A stretch of DNA of 64,000 bases. It comes from Hyphomicrobiales bacterium. GTDB taxonomy: Bacteria; Pseudomonadota; Alphaproteobacteria; Rhizobiales; Rhizobiaceae. The number at the start of each line of letters is the position of its first letter. Position 1 is the stretch's first letter. Positions 46,034-55,773 of the stretch are shown piece after piece. The translations under genes and the position numbers were made by a program. Where the stretch lies: contig UBPA01000011.1 in the NCBI GenBank assembly GCA_900467185.1, positions 62,001 through 126,000 on the forward strand. The letters are read 5' to 3'. The notes beneath the pieces were generated by a model. The model had not been told where the DNA came from, did not search any database, and worked only from the letters and a program-made list of their open reading frames with translations.

Positions 46034-46921
46034 ATGCCCCTCAGTGACGACATGCCGGTTTTGAAACGATGGAAGCGCCGTGTCCGCAAGCTGCGCAACC
46101 GGCTTGCCCGCCGCGCCTTTGCCAGCCGCTACGGCCGGGAACTGCTGATCCAGTGCATCAGCCCGCGCGTGCTCACCATGACGGCGGATTGCGGCGACCA
46201 CATCATGACGTTTTCGCCGCACGATTACATCGGCCGCAAGATCTACCGGAAGGGCCAGTTCGAGCGCGACCATGTCGTCCGCCTGCTCGCCGTCCTGCGG
46301 GACCGCGGCATCGACCTCTCGGGCGCCCTTCTGGAAGTCGGCGGCAATATCGGCACGCAGACGCTCTATTTCGCGCTGGACAGCGATATTCCGCGCATCG
46401 TGACGGTGGAGGCCGATCCGCGCAACTATGCGCTGCTGACAGAGAACATTCGCCGAAACGGACTGGAGCACCGGATCACCGCCGTAGCCGGCGCGGCCGG
46501 GGAGACGGAGGGTACGATCGATTTCTTCCAGCACCCCGACAATCACGGCAAGAGCAGCGCGACGCGCCAGAGCCCGCGCGACCGGCAGATCAGCGTTCCG
46601 GTGCGCCCCGTGATGGCGATCCTCGCGGACGCCGGACTGGCGGCGGACGACGTGTCGCTGATCTTCATGGATATCGAGGGCTACGAGCCGGTCGCCGCCC
46701 GCTCGATGATCCCGCTTCTGAAGCGCCGGACGCCGTTCTATCTCGAATTCTCGCCGGTGTTTTACGGCCGTGATCAGGCCCGCATTTTCGCAGAGTGGCT
46801 CGCCACCTTCTATTCCCGCTGCATCGTCTTCACCGAAAACGAGATGACCGAGATGGCGCTGGCCGACATTCCTCTGACGGAGGACCAGTTCGACCTGCTC
46901 CTTCTGCCCGACGCGCGCTAG
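46034..46921 (+). CDS. FkbM-family methyltransferase
   Basis: 295 residues. SAM-binding motif EVGGNIGTQT at residues 101-110, then VTVEADPRNYALLTENIRRNGL, the usual FkbM pattern, and FMDIEGYEPVAARSMIPLL near the C-terminal half. FkbM enzymes make O-methyl groups on sugars or polyketides; in rhizobia they often modify surface glycans. The basic N-terminus (KRWKRRVRKLRNRLARR) may bind membrane or nucleic acid. Ends tail to tail with the next gene, sharing a CTAG. Confidence 0.88.
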   Translation: MPLSDDMPVLKRWKRRVRKLRNRLARRAFASRYGRELLIQCISPRVLTMTADCGDHIMTFSPHDYIGRKIYRKGQFERDHVVRLLAVLRDRGIDLSGALLEVGGNIGTQTLYFALDSDIPRIVTVEADPRNYALLTENIRRNGLEHRITAVAGAAGETEGTIDFFQHPDNHGKSSATRQSPRDRQISVPVRPVMAILADAGLAADDVSLIFMDIEGYEPVAARSMIPLLKRRTPFYLEFSPVFYGRDQARIFAEWLATFYSRCIVFTENEMTEMALADIPLTEDQFDLLLLPDAR

Positions 46922-47400
46922 CGGCGGCGATAGAGATAGTAGCGCCTGGGGTCGATCCCCTCGGGCACCGGCAGGGGCGCGAGGTCGGCGTGGTCGAGCG
47001 GCAGGCCGCTGGCGACGATGCCGCCGGAGGCGAGCGCATCGGCAAGCGCCGACGGCAGCCAGCGTTTCGTCTCCGCATCCACCTCCGGATAGGCCGTGCC
47101 GATATCGGCATGGGCAAACGCCACCTGCAGGCCGGCCACGGTCTTCAGCGTCTGCGAGATTTCGCCAAGCACGAGGTCGCCCGCGTCCGGCGTCGATTTG
47201 GGATGTGACCCGACCGCCCGATCGAAGGCGATGATGCGGCGTCCGGGGAAGATCTCGCGGATATGATCGTAGGTGCGACCGTTACCCAGCCCGATTTCGA
47301 GCACGGCCCCCGCGTCCGGAAGCACCATGTCATCCCGGATGTGGTTGAGGATGGCGCGCTGCGCCAGCAGGCGGGCGATGAAGCTGTCGAGACGACTCAT
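46918..47400 (-). CDS. Small class I SAM-dependent methyltransferase-like protein
   Basis: 160 residues. Contains a motif I (LEIGLGNGRTYDHIREIFPG, residues 34-53) and IIAFDRAVGSHP where the acidic ribose-binding residue is expected. Shorter than typical methyltransferases, so possibly a minimal family member. Start at 47400 matches the domain; the upstream in-frame extension lacks conservation signs. Substrate unknown. Overlaps the FkbM gene by four bases at the 3' ends. Confidence 0.78.
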   Translation of the reverse strand: MSRLDSFIARLLAQRAILNHIRDDMVLPDAGAVLEIGLGNGRTYDHIREIFPGRRIIAFDRAVGSHPKSTPDAGDLVLGEISQTLKTVAGLQVAFAHADIGTAYPEVDAETKRWLPSALADALASGGIVASGLPLDHADLAPLPVPEGIDPRRYYLYRRR

Positions 47401-47637
47401 GAAGGCGCTTCCCGTTGCGAAGGCAATCCCGGCGACGGTGCGCAGCGGTTTGCCTCCGGAATTGCGTGAAACCGAAGAGAGGGAGCGTCTTTGCGATTCG
47501 GAGAGACGCGGAAACGCTCCAGGGAGCCCCTCTATAGGGCGCCCGCCACCCGACAGGCAACATCGCGGCCCGCCCGCACGCAAAAGTCATCCGGTCCTAC
47601 CCTGTCGGACGCAGACGGCTGTGCTACCTTCGCTCGA

Positions 47638-48804
47638 ATGTCACAGATGCAGAGCGATCAGTTCTTTTCCGCACTCCCCGTCTTCACGGCGTTCGAAGGC
47701 GTGGCGGATGCGGAGAACTATCGCCCGCTGCCGATCGACTGGTGGATCGCCAGCGCCGATATCGTCGATTCCACGGGCGCCATCGAAGCCGGGCGCTACA
47801 AGGCCGTCAACATGGCCGGCGCCAGCGTCATCTCGGCAGTGCTGAACGCGGTCGGCCATTTCGATCTGCCCTTCGTCTTCGGCGGCGACGGCGCGCTCGT
47901 GGCCCTGCCCCCCTCGGCGCTGGTCGCGGCCACATCGGCGCTGGCCTCCGTCCAACTTTACGCCCGCGAAGAGCTCGATCTCGACCTACGGTCCGCCCTC
48001 GTCCCGGTCTCCGACATCCGCAAGGCCGGGCTCGATGTGCGCGTGGCGCGCTTCCAGGTCAGCCCCGACGTGTCCTATGCGATGTTTGCCGGCGGCGGCG
48101 GCGCATGGGCGGAGACGGAGATGAAGGCCGGACGCTATCTCGTCGCCCCCGCGCCCGCGGGTGCCCGCCCCGACCTCACCGGTCTTTCCTGTCGCTGGAA
48201 CCCGATCGCGTCCCGCCACGGCGCCATCGTCTCGATCATCGCGGTGCCCTGCCCCGGCAAGGAGGCCGGGCCGTTCGCGACGCTGGTGTCCGATATCGTC
48301 GCTCTGGCCTCGGGTGAGGAGCGCGAGGGCCATCCGGTGCCGGCAGACGGGCCGACGCTCGGCCTTTCCCGCGAAGGCCTCGAAACGGAAGTGCGCACGG
48401 TCGGAAAACCCGCCCGCCTGCGGCAGCGCGGCCGCATCCTCCTGGAGGCGGCGCTCACCTATGGACTAGGAAAGCTCGGACTGACGCTCGGCCGCTTCGA
48501 CCCGAAAATCTACCGTCAGGACGTCGCCAGCAATTCGGACTTCCGCAAGTTCGACGATGGCCTGAAGATGACGATCGACATCGAGGCGACGCGCTTCGCC
48601 AGCATCGAGGCGCGGCTGGAACGCGCGGCATCCGAAGGCGTCTGCCGCTACGGGCTTCACCGGCAGGACGAGGCGCTGATGACCTGCATCGTGCCGACCG
48701 CGCTCAGCCGCGACCACATGCACTTCATCGACGGTGCCAATGGCGGCTACGCCATGGCAGCCAGCCACCTGAAGGCGCCGATGCAGGCCGCACCGGCGGC
48801 GTGA
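47638..48804 (+). CDS. DUF3095 protein (nucleotide-cyclase-like)
   Basis: 388 residues. Begins FFSALPVFTAFEGVADAENYRPLPIDWWIASADIVDST and carries GRYKAVNMAGASVISAVLN and PFVFGGDGALVALP, the DUF3095 hallmarks. The ADIVDST and GGDG segments look like the two metal-binding loops of class III cyclases, which is why the family is sometimes described as adenylate-cyclase related. No signal peptide or membrane helix. A true class III cyclase lies 1.6 kb downstream. Confidence 0.86.
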   Translation: MSQMQSDQFFSALPVFTAFEGVADAENYRPLPIDWWIASADIVDSTGAIEAGRYKAVNMAGASVISAVLNAVGHFDLPFVFGGDGALVALPPSALVAATSALASVQLYAREELDLDLRSALVPVSDIRKAGLDVRVARFQVSPDVSYAMFAGGGGAWAETEMKAGRYLVAPAPAGARPDLTGLSCRWNPIASRHGAIVSIIAVPCPGKEAGPFATLVSDIVALASGEEREGHPVPADGPTLGLSREGLETEVRTVGKPARLRQRGRILLEAALTYGLGKLGLTLGRFDPKIYRQDVASNSDFRKFDDGLKMTIDIEATRFASIEARLERAASEGVCRYGLHRQDEALMTCIVPTALSRDHMHFIDGANGGYAMAASHLKAPMQAAPAA

Positions 48805-48808
48805 CGCA

Positions 48809-50140
48809 TCACGCCTTCACGATCAATCCGCCCGCGATGCCGCGGCGGGCAAAGACGTTGCGCGTATCGATGACCAGCGGCGCCTGCTCGGCGATCAGCG
48901 CGTAATCGACATCGTCGTGGTCGGTGGCGACCAGCACGGCATCGAAGCCGGAAAGCGCGCTCAGCGGCACCGAGCGCCGGCCCTTCAGCGACAGATATTC
49001 GCGCGTCCGCGGGATCTCGTCCACATGCGGATCGTGGAAGGATGCGCTGCCGCCGCGCTCCTCGATCAGCTCGATCAGCTTCAGCGACGGGCTCTCGCGG
49101 ATATCCGGCACGTTCTTCTTGTAGGCCAGCCCGATGATCAGCACGCGCGAGCGGCTGAGCGCCTTGCCCAGATGCATGTCGAGCGCTTCGGCCAGCCGGC
49201 CGACGACGTGCCGCGGCATGGCCGAGTTGATCTCGCCCGCAAGCTCGATGAAGCGGGTGGGCATCTCGTATTCGCGGGATTTCCAGGTGAGATAGAACGG
49301 ATCGATCGGGATGCAGTGCCCGCCGAGACCCGGGCCGGGATAGAACGGCATATAGCCGAACGGCTTGGTCTTTGCCGCGTCGATCACCTCCCAGATATCG
49401 ATGCCCATGGCCTCGAACACGGTCTTCAGCTCGTTGACCAGCGCGATGTTGACCGCACGAAAGATGTTCTCCGTCAGCTTCACCGCCTCGGCCGTCGCCG
49501 TCGTGGAGACGGGCACGACGCGCTCCACCACGGCCGAATAGAACGCCTCCATCGCCTGCGCCGCCGCATCGCCGTCGCCGGCGACGATCTTCGGAATGCT
49601 GGTGGTCGAGAAGTCGCGGTTTCCGGGATCCTCGCGCTCGGGCGAGAAGCCGAGGAAGACCTCGGCGCCGATATCGAGCCCGGTGGCGGCGAGGATCGGC
49701 CGCACGACATCCGTCGTGGTGCCGGGATAGGTGGTGGATTCCAGCACCACGAGCTGCCCCGGCCGCAGCCGCAGCGCGATCTCCTGGCAGGTCTTCACGA
49801 TATAGGTCAGGTCGGGATCGCGATGCCGCGTCAGCGGCGTCGGCACGCAGATGACGATGACGTCGCAGGCGGCAAGGCCGTCGAAATCGACGGTTGCGGA
49901 AAACCGTCCGGCATCCCGCTCGGCTGCGAGAACGTCGTCGCCAACGGCCTCGATATAGGATCGGCCCGCCTCGATGGCGACGATCTTGCCGGGGTCGATG
50001 TCGAAGCCGGTGACGGCGAAGCCCTTGCGCGCGATGGCTATGGCGAGCGGCAGTCCGACATAGCCAAGGCCGATGACGCCGGCATGGGCCGTGCGATCGG
50101 CGATCCGCGACAGGAGACTCGCGTGGGAGGACGTGCTCAT
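48809..50140 (-). CDS. Nucleotide sugar dehydrogenase (UDP-GlcNAc 6-dehydrogenase type)
   Basis: 443 residues. NAD site GVIGLGYVGLPLAIAIARKG (residues 21-40), catalytic K221 (KLTENIFRAVNIALVNELK) and C276 (GPGLGGHCIPIDPFYL) are intact. The sequence around these fits the WbpA/TviB branch (UDP-GlcNAc or UDP-GalNAc to uronic acid) better than UDP-glucose dehydrogenase. Product would feed a surface polysaccharide. The start at 50140 fits the family; earlier in-frame codons lie in the promoter region. Confidence 0.9.
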   Translation of the reverse strand: MSTSSHASLLSRIADRTAHAGVIGLGYVGLPLAIAIARKGFAVTGFDIDPGKIVAIEAGRSYIEAVGDDVLAAERDAGRFSATVDFDGLAACDVIVICVPTPLTRHRDPDLTYIVKTCQEIALRLRPGQLVVLESTTYPGTTTDVVRPILAATGLDIGAEVFLGFSPEREDPGNRDFSTTSIPKIVAGDGDAAAQAMEAFYSAVVERVVPVSTTATAEAVKLTENIFRAVNIALVNELKTVFEAMGIDIWEVIDAAKTKPFGYMPFYPGPGLGGHCIPIDPFYLTWKSREYEMPTRFIELAGEINSAMPRHVVGRLAEALDMHLGKALSRSRVLIIGLAYKKNVPDIRESPSLKLIELIEERGGSASFHDPHVDEIPRTREYLSLKGRRSVPLSALSGFDAVLVATDHDDVDYALIAEQAPLVIDTRNVFARRGIAGGLIVKA

Positions 50141-50371
50141 CGGGAACCTTGCCTGTTGGGCGCGCCTCGCACGCCGGAGCCATGGCAGATGCGGACTCGG
50201 CCTTCCGCTGTCAAGGCCGCTGCGCCGCGCAACGGCCATCGCCAACTTTTCGTCGCCCCCGTTCTGGTTTTGGCCATCTCTCGTGATTATATCGTGGAAA
50301 CGCTCGCGTCACGCCGGGGGGTTGATATCGGCCTGCAGCGATCGTTCGCAGCAACAAGCGGGAAGATCGAC

Positions 50372-51712
50372 ATGACCCAGACGCAGCAGGTTTCCACCCA
50401 TCTGCTCGATCGCGTGTCCCTGTGGCTCAAGCAGACGGCGCTGAACGGCGCCTCGCTCGAAACGCTCGTGACCGGCTTCTGCGAACGGCTGGCAGCCGCC
50501 GGCGTGCCGCTGTCGCGCGTGCATCTGAGCTTCGCCATGCTCCACCCGCTTTACGACGCGCTCGGCTTCACCTGGCAGCGCGGCAAGGGCGTCACCGTGG
50601 AGGGCTTTCGCGCCGGTCAGAGCGAGACGGATGCGGAGCGCTTCCTGCGCAGCCCCTATTACTACCTCTATTCCCACGACCTCGATCATCTGCGCCGCCG
50701 CATCACGCCGGAAACGCCGATCGAGTTCCCGATCTTCGAGGAACTGAAGCGCGACGGCGCGACGGACTATTTCGCCTTCGTGCAGTCCTTCAGCGAGAGC
50801 CATGGACAGGGCATGGTCGGCTCCTGGACCACGGACGCCCCGGAAGGCTTTTCCGACCAGCTGATCGAGGCCATGCTGCGCCTCCAGAGCAGCCTCGCCG
50901 TCGCCGCCAAGATGGCCGTGCTCGGCAAGCTCGCCGACAACATGCTCACCACCTATCTCGGCGAAAACGCCGGCAAGCGCGTGCTGTCTGGCCAGATCCG
51001 GCGCGGCGATGGCGAGACCATCCGCGCCGTGCTCGTCATGGCCGACATGCGCCAGTCGACCGTTCTGGCCGAACGCGAAGGCCGACAGGCCTATATCGAC
51101 ACGCTCAACCAGTTCTTCGACGCCATCGCCACCCCGTTCAACCGCGGCGGCGGCGAAATCCTGAGCTTCCTCGGCGATGGCTTCCTCGCCGTCTATCCCT
51201 GCGGCCGCCACCGCGAACCGTCGCAGGCCGCAGCACTGGCGGCCATGGATGCCGTGCGGCAGGCGACGGCCCGCATGGCCGAGATGAACCGCGAACGCCG
51301 CGAAAACGGCCTCGGCGAAATCGGCTACGGCATCGGGCTGCACATCGGCAACGTCATGTTCGGCAATGTCGGCCTGCGCGACCGCCTGACCTTCTCCGCC
51401 TTCGGCACCGCCGTCAACGAGGTGTCGCGCTTGCAGGGCCTGACCAAGAAGCATTCCACCCACATCGTCGCCAGCCAGGCCTTTACCGCCTATGCCGGTG
51501 GGGAATGGGAAACGCTCGGCGAGGAAAAGCTGCGCGGCGTGCGCCAGAAGCTGACGGTGCTGGTGCCGAGCGAGAAACTGCTGAAGATCGATCAGGCCGA
51601 GGCCATCCGCCACCGGACCCAGGAAAGCAGCTCCGAGGCGGAGCAGGTCATGCTGCTCTATCGCAACCGCAACACGCCGCAGCGCGACATCTGGAACAAA
51701 CTTCTGCAATAG
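50372..51712 (+). CDS. Class III adenylate/guanylate cyclase
   Basis: 446 residues. N-terminal 200 residues resemble the sensor half of rhizobial cyclases (HLSFAMLHPLYDALGFTWQRG, FPIFEELKRDGATDYFAF). The catalytic half has metal aspartates D225 (LVMADMRQST) and D269 (SFLGDGFLAVYP) and RLTFSAFGTAVNEVSRLQ. The usual GD after the beta4 strand is GT, a small deviation. It should make cAMP (or cGMP) in the cytoplasm. No membrane helix. Start chosen where similarity begins. Confidence 0.9.
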   Translation: MTQTQQVSTHLLDRVSLWLKQTALNGASLETLVTGFCERLAAAGVPLSRVHLSFAMLHPLYDALGFTWQRGKGVTVEGFRAGQSETDAERFLRSPYYYLYSHDLDHLRRRITPETPIEFPIFEELKRDGATDYFAFVQSFSESHGQGMVGSWTTDAPEGFSDQLIEAMLRLQSSLAVAAKMAVLGKLADNMLTTYLGENAGKRVLSGQIRRGDGETIRAVLVMADMRQSTVLAEREGRQAYIDTLNQFFDAIATPFNRGGGEILSFLGDGFLAVYPCGRHREPSQAAALAAMDAVRQATARMAEMNRERRENGLGEIGYGIGLHIGNVMFGNVGLRDRLTFSAFGTAVNEVSRLQGLTKKHSTHIVASQAFTAYAGGEWETLGEEKLRGVRQKLTVLVPSEKLLKIDQAEAIRHRTQESSSEAEQVMLLYRNRNTPQRDIWNKLLQ

Positions 51713-51720
51713 AAATTGTG

Positions 51721-51740
51721 ATGCCGCGGGGGCATTATTT
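51721..51740 (+). terminator. Weak hairpin terminator after the cyclase gene
   Basis: ATGCC-GCGGG-GGCAT stem-loop followed by TATTT, eight bases after the stop. Only five base pairs, so efficiency is doubtful. Confidence 0.4.
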
Positions 51741-51910
51741 CAAAAAACCGATACATGACGACGCTAGACCCGCAGCCGACGCCGGGAAGGCGTAATCCTG
51801 CGCTTTACATTGCGGTCATGGACAGGCCGAAATGCCTGCGATAGTCTTCCCTTAAGATACCGGCTCAAAGCCAGCCACCATCCGCACCGGATGGAGAGAA
51901 TAAGTGGGGA

Positions 51911-53851
51911 ATGGCAGGCATGACATCAGGCGGAGACCTGCTGCGGATCGAGGACCTGAGCGTTTCTTTCGCCATGTTCGGCGGCCAGATCGATGCGGTT
52001 CGAAAGGCCAGCCTGCGTGTGCTCCCGGGCAAGGTGACGGCGCTCGTGGGCGAGTCCGGTTCCGGCAAATCCGTGATCAGCCAGGCCATCATGGGCATCC
52101 TGCCCAAATCGGCGCGGATCGGCGGCAAGATCCTCTTCAAGGACGAGACGGCCCCCGGCGGCGTCATCGATCTCGCGGCGCTCGCGCCGGAGGGCGCCGA
52201 TATGCGCGCCTTTCGCGGCAACCGCATCGGCATGATCTTTCAGGAGCCGATGACCTCGCTGTCGCCGCTCCACACGATCGGCGACCAGATCAGCGAGAGC
52301 CTGCGCATCCATCGCGACGTCGACAAGGCGGGCCAGCGGGCGCAGACCGAGGACATGCTGCGTCTCGTCGGCTTTCCCGACCCCAAGCGCGCCTTCGGCA
52401 TGTATCCCTTCGAGCTGTCCGGCGGCATGCGCCAGCGCGCGATGATCGCCATGGCGCTGATCTGCCGGCCGTCGCTGCTGATCGCGGACGAACCAACGAC
52501 GGCACTCGACGTCACCATCCAGGCGCAGATCCTGCAATTGCTGAAGGATCTGCAATCGACCTTCGGCATGGCCGTGCTGCTCATCACCCACGACCTCGGC
52601 ATCGTCGCCAACATGGCCGACGAGGTCGTCGTGATCTATCACGGCGAGATCATGGAGGCCGGTTCGGTCGAGGATATCTTCCGCAACCCGTCGCACCCCT
52701 ATCTCAAGGGTCTGATGGCGGCCGTGCCGCATTTCGACATGAAACCCGGCGAGCGCCTGAAGGCACTGCGCGAGGTGCCGGTCAACGTCGAGAGCCTGAT
52801 CGTGCGGCGCAAGGGCGAACGCGCGCCTGCACGCCCCCTGCCCCGCGTCGAGGACACGCTTCCCGCACCGGGCGAGGACGTGCTTCTCTCGGTCCGCCAT
52901 GTCGGCAAGACCTTTTCCGGCCGCGCGTCCGGATGGTGGAAGAAGGGCGAGAAAAGCCAGCATCGCGCCGTGGACGACGTCAGCTTCGACATCCGGCGTG
53001 GCGAATGTCTGGGGCTCGTGGGCGAAAGCGGCTGCGGCAAGACGACGCTCAGCAAGATCCTGATGCGGGCGCTCTCGCCGGACACCGGGTCGATCATGCT
53101 GAACTCGGCCGATGGTCCGATCGACATCCGCGAGGCGCATGGCAAGTCGCTGGAGCGCCTGCGCACCCGCATGCAGATGATCTTCCAGGATCCGGTCTCC
53201 TCGCTCTCGCCGCGCATGACGGTGCAGAACATTCTCAGCGAACCACTCGAAATCCACCGCCGTGGCGATCCGAAGAGCCGGCAGCAGACGGTGAAGGCCC
53301 TGCTGAAGGCCATCGGCCTCAACGAGCGGCACATGAACCGCTATCCCCACAGCTTCTCCGGCGGGCAGCGCCAGCGCATCGGCATCGCCCGCGCTCTGGC
53401 GCTCGGACCCGAGCTGCTGATCTGCGACGAGCCGGTCTCCGCCCTCGACGTGTCCGTGCAGGCGCAGATCCTTAATCTCCTGAAGGACCTGCAGACGGAA
53501 CTCGGCCTCACCTATCTCTTCATCTCGCACAATCTGGCCGTCGTCGATTACATGGCCGACCGCATCGCCGTCATGTGCGCCGGGCGGATCGTCGAGCTTG
53601 CGCCGCGCGAACAGCTGATGCGCGCGCCGGTCCACCCCTATACCAAGGCGCTGCTCGCCGCCGTGCCCTTCCCCGACCTCGATCGGCCACTCGACTTCGT
53701 CGCACTCAATGCCGGCGGGGCCTCCGACAAGAAGCGCTGGAACGCCGCCTTCCGGCCGGGCGAAAGCGATGGCCTTGCGCCCGCCGATCTCGGCAACGGT
53801 CACTGGGTGCTCGCAAGCCGGAATGCCGATGTGAAGGAGCTTCAGCCGTGA
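51911..53851 (+). CDS. Fused dual ATPase of a Dpp/Opp-type ABC importer
   Basis: 646 residues with two complete ATPase domains. Domain 1: Walker A GESGSGKS (47-54), LSGGMRQRAMIAMAL, LLIADEPTTALDVT. Domain 2: GESGCGKT (371-378), FSGGQRQRIGIARAL, LLICDEPVSALDVS. Each ends with an oligopeptide/dipeptide C-terminal extension (HPYLKGLMAAVP, HPYTKALLAAVP). DppD and DppF are usually separate; fusion is seen in some alphaproteobacterial systems (YejF-like). First gene of an importer operon with the binding protein and permeases downstream. Confidence 0.93.
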   Translation: MAGMTSGGDLLRIEDLSVSFAMFGGQIDAVRKASLRVLPGKVTALVGESGSGKSVISQAIMGILPKSARIGGKILFKDETAPGGVIDLAALAPEGADMRAFRGNRIGMIFQEPMTSLSPLHTIGDQISESLRIHRDVDKAGQRAQTEDMLRLVGFPDPKRAFGMYPFELSGGMRQRAMIAMALICRPSLLIADEPTTALDVTIQAQILQLLKDLQSTFGMAVLLITHDLGIVANMADEVVVIYHGEIMEAGSVEDIFRNPSHPYLKGLMAAVPHFDMKPGERLKALREVPVNVESLIVRRKGERAPARPLPRVEDTLPAPGEDVLLSVRHVGKTFSGRASGWWKKGEKSQHRAVDDVSFDIRRGECLGLVGESGCGKTTLSKILMRALSPDTGSIMLNSADGPIDIREAHGKSLERLRTRMQMIFQDPVSSLSPRMTVQNILSEPLEIHRRGDPKSRQQTVKALLKAIGLNERHMNRYPHSFSGGQRQRIGIARALALGPELLICDEPVSALDVSVQAQILNLLKDLQTELGLTYLFISHNLAVVDYMADRIAVMCAGRIVELAPREQLMRAPVHPYTKALLAAVPFPDLDRPLDFVALNAGGASDKKRWNAAFRPGESDGLAPADLGNGHWVLASRNADVKELQP

Positions 53852-55770
53852 TCAAACGCCGCACCACCCTCGGCCTCCTCGCCTCCGCCATCGCCCTTCC
53901 CCGCCTCATGCTGCCCCGCGCGGCCATGGCCGCGGGGACGGAGCCTGAAATTCTGCTCGAAAAGATCGCCGCGGGCACCCTGCCGCCGATGGCCGAGCGC
54001 GTGCCGAAGAGCCCACGCGTCGTCAACCTCGCCGCCATGGGCCGTGCACCCGGCACCTATGGCGGCGCGATGCGCATCCTCATCGGCAGCCAGAAGGACA
54101 TCCGCGTGATGTTCATCAACGGCTACGCCCGTCTGGTCGGCTACGACGAGAAGCTGAACTTCCAGCCGGATATTCTGGAGGCTTGCGATATCGAGGGTGA
54201 GAAGGTCTTCACCTTCCGCATCCGCGAAGGCCATCGCTGGTCGGACGGAAGCCCGCTCACCTCGGAAGACTTTCGCTACACTTGGGAAGACGTCGTCCTC
54301 AACGAGGACCTGCGCAAGGGCGGCGTGCAGCAGGAGCTTCTGGCGGACGGCAAGCCGCCGCGGTTCGAGGTTCTCGATGAACGCACCGTGCGCTACAGCT
54401 GGGATGCACCCAACCCGGATTTCCTGCCCAATCTCGCAGCGGCACTGCCGCTGATCCTGCTTCTGCCGGCCGCCTACATGAAGCAGTTCCACAAGACATA
54501 CCAGACCGAGGAACAGCTCAAGACCTTCATGAAGAAGTACCGGGTCAAGAAATGGGTGGACCTGCACATCAAGATGTCGCGCCAGAACCGGCCCGACAAT
54601 CCGGACCTGCCGACGCTCGACCCGTGGCAGAACACGACCGCTTCGCCGGCCGAGCAGTTCATCTTCGACCGCAATCCCTTCTTCCACCGCGTCGACGAGA
54701 ACGGGATGCAGCTTCCCTATATCGACCGCATCGTGCTCAATGTCTCCTCGCCCGGCATCATCGCGGCGAAGACCGGCGGTGGCGAAGCCGATCTGCAGGC
54801 GCAGAACATCGACTTCACGGATTACGCTTTCATCAAGGATTCCGAAAAGCGGTATCCGGTGAAGGTGAAGCTGTGGAAGCGGACGCAAGGCTCGCGCGTC
54901 GCCCTGCTGCCGAACCTGAACTACGGCGATCCCGTCTGGCAGGGCCTCTTGCGCGACGTCCGCGTCCGCCGCGCCCTCTCGCTCGCCATCGACCGGCGCG
55001 AGATCAACATGGTCGCCTTCTACGGTCTCGGCAAGGAAAGCGCCGATACCGTGTTGCCGGAAAGCCCGCTCTACAAGCCGGAATATGCCGCCGCCTGGTC
55101 GCAGCACGACACCGAGCAGGCCAACCGCCTGCTCGACGAGGCCGGCCTCACCAAACGCGACGACGACGGCATGCGCCTTCTACCGGATGGCCGCCTCGCG
55201 CAGATCGTCGTGGAAACCGCGGGCGAAAGCACGCTGGAAACCGACGTTCTCGAACTCGTGACCGATCACTGGGCGAAGATCGGCATCCCCCTCTTCATCA
55301 AGACCTCCCAGCGCGAGGTCTTCCGCAACCGCACCATGGGCGGCGAGATCATGATGTCCATGTGGCTCGGGCTGCCGAACGGCGTGCCCACGGCCGATAT
55401 GAGCCCGAACGCGCTGGCCCCCAGCGCCGACGACCAGCTGCAATGGCCGGTCTGGGGCATGCATTACCTCTCGCTCGGCCAGTTCGGCCATGCGCCGGAA
55501 CTGCCCGAAGCCCAGAAGCTGGTGGACCTGCTGAAGGAATGGCGCCGCACGGCCGATACGGCTGGCCGCGCGCGGATCTGGCACGAGATGCTGTCGATCT
55601 ACACCGATCAGGTCTATTCCATCGGCATGGTCAACGCCACGCTCCAGCCGATCCTTCATACGTCGCGCATGCAGAACGTTCCGGAACACGGCCTTTACGG
55701 CTTCGATCCGACCTGCTTCTTCGGGGTCTACATGCCGGATACGTTCTGGCTCGGCGACAAGGTGAGCTGA
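53848..55770 (+). CDS. ABC transporter substrate-binding protein, family 5 (SBP_bac_5)
   Basis: 640 residues, long for the family. GTG start overlapping the ATPase stop (GTGA), AAGGAG eight bases upstream. The signal sequence begins MIKRRTTLGLLASAIALP; the twin arginine suggests Tat export. The mature part has CDIEGEKVFTFRIREGHRWSDGSPLTSEDFRYTWEDV, the family 5 signature. Ligands of the family are peptides, oligosaccharides, opines or nickel. Next to glycosyltransferase genes, a sugar-containing ligand is possible but not shown. Confidence 0.91.
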   Translation: MIKRRTTLGLLASAIALPRLMLPRAAMAAGTEPEILLEKIAAGTLPPMAERVPKSPRVVNLAAMGRAPGTYGGAMRILIGSQKDIRVMFINGYARLVGYDEKLNFQPDILEACDIEGEKVFTFRIREGHRWSDGSPLTSEDFRYTWEDVVLNEDLRKGGVQQELLADGKPPRFEVLDERTVRYSWDAPNPDFLPNLAAALPLILLLPAAYMKQFHKTYQTEEQLKTFMKKYRVKKWVDLHIKMSRQNRPDNPDLPTLDPWQNTTASPAEQFIFDRNPFFHRVDENGMQLPYIDRIVLNVSSPGIIAAKTGGGEADLQAQNIDFTDYAFIKDSEKRYPVKVKLWKRTQGSRVALLPNLNYGDPVWQGLLRDVRVRRALSLAIDRREINMVAFYGLGKESADTVLPESPLYKPEYAAAWSQHDTEQANRLLDEAGLTKRDDDGMRLLPDGRLAQIVVETAGESTLETDVLELVTDHWAKIGIPLFIKTSQREVFRNRTMGGEIMMSMWLGLPNGVPTADMSPNALAPSADDQLQWPVWGMHYLSLGQFGHAPELPEAQKLVDLLKEWRRTADTAGRARIWHEMLSIYTDQVYSIGMVNATLQPILHTSRMQNVPEHGLYGFDPTCFFGVYMPDTFWLGDKVS

Positions 55771-55773
55771 TCG

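Noticed and set aside
46918-46921. CTAG shared by the two methyltransferase genes as a regulatory palindrome
   Set aside because: It is simply two TAG stop codons overlapping on opposite strands.
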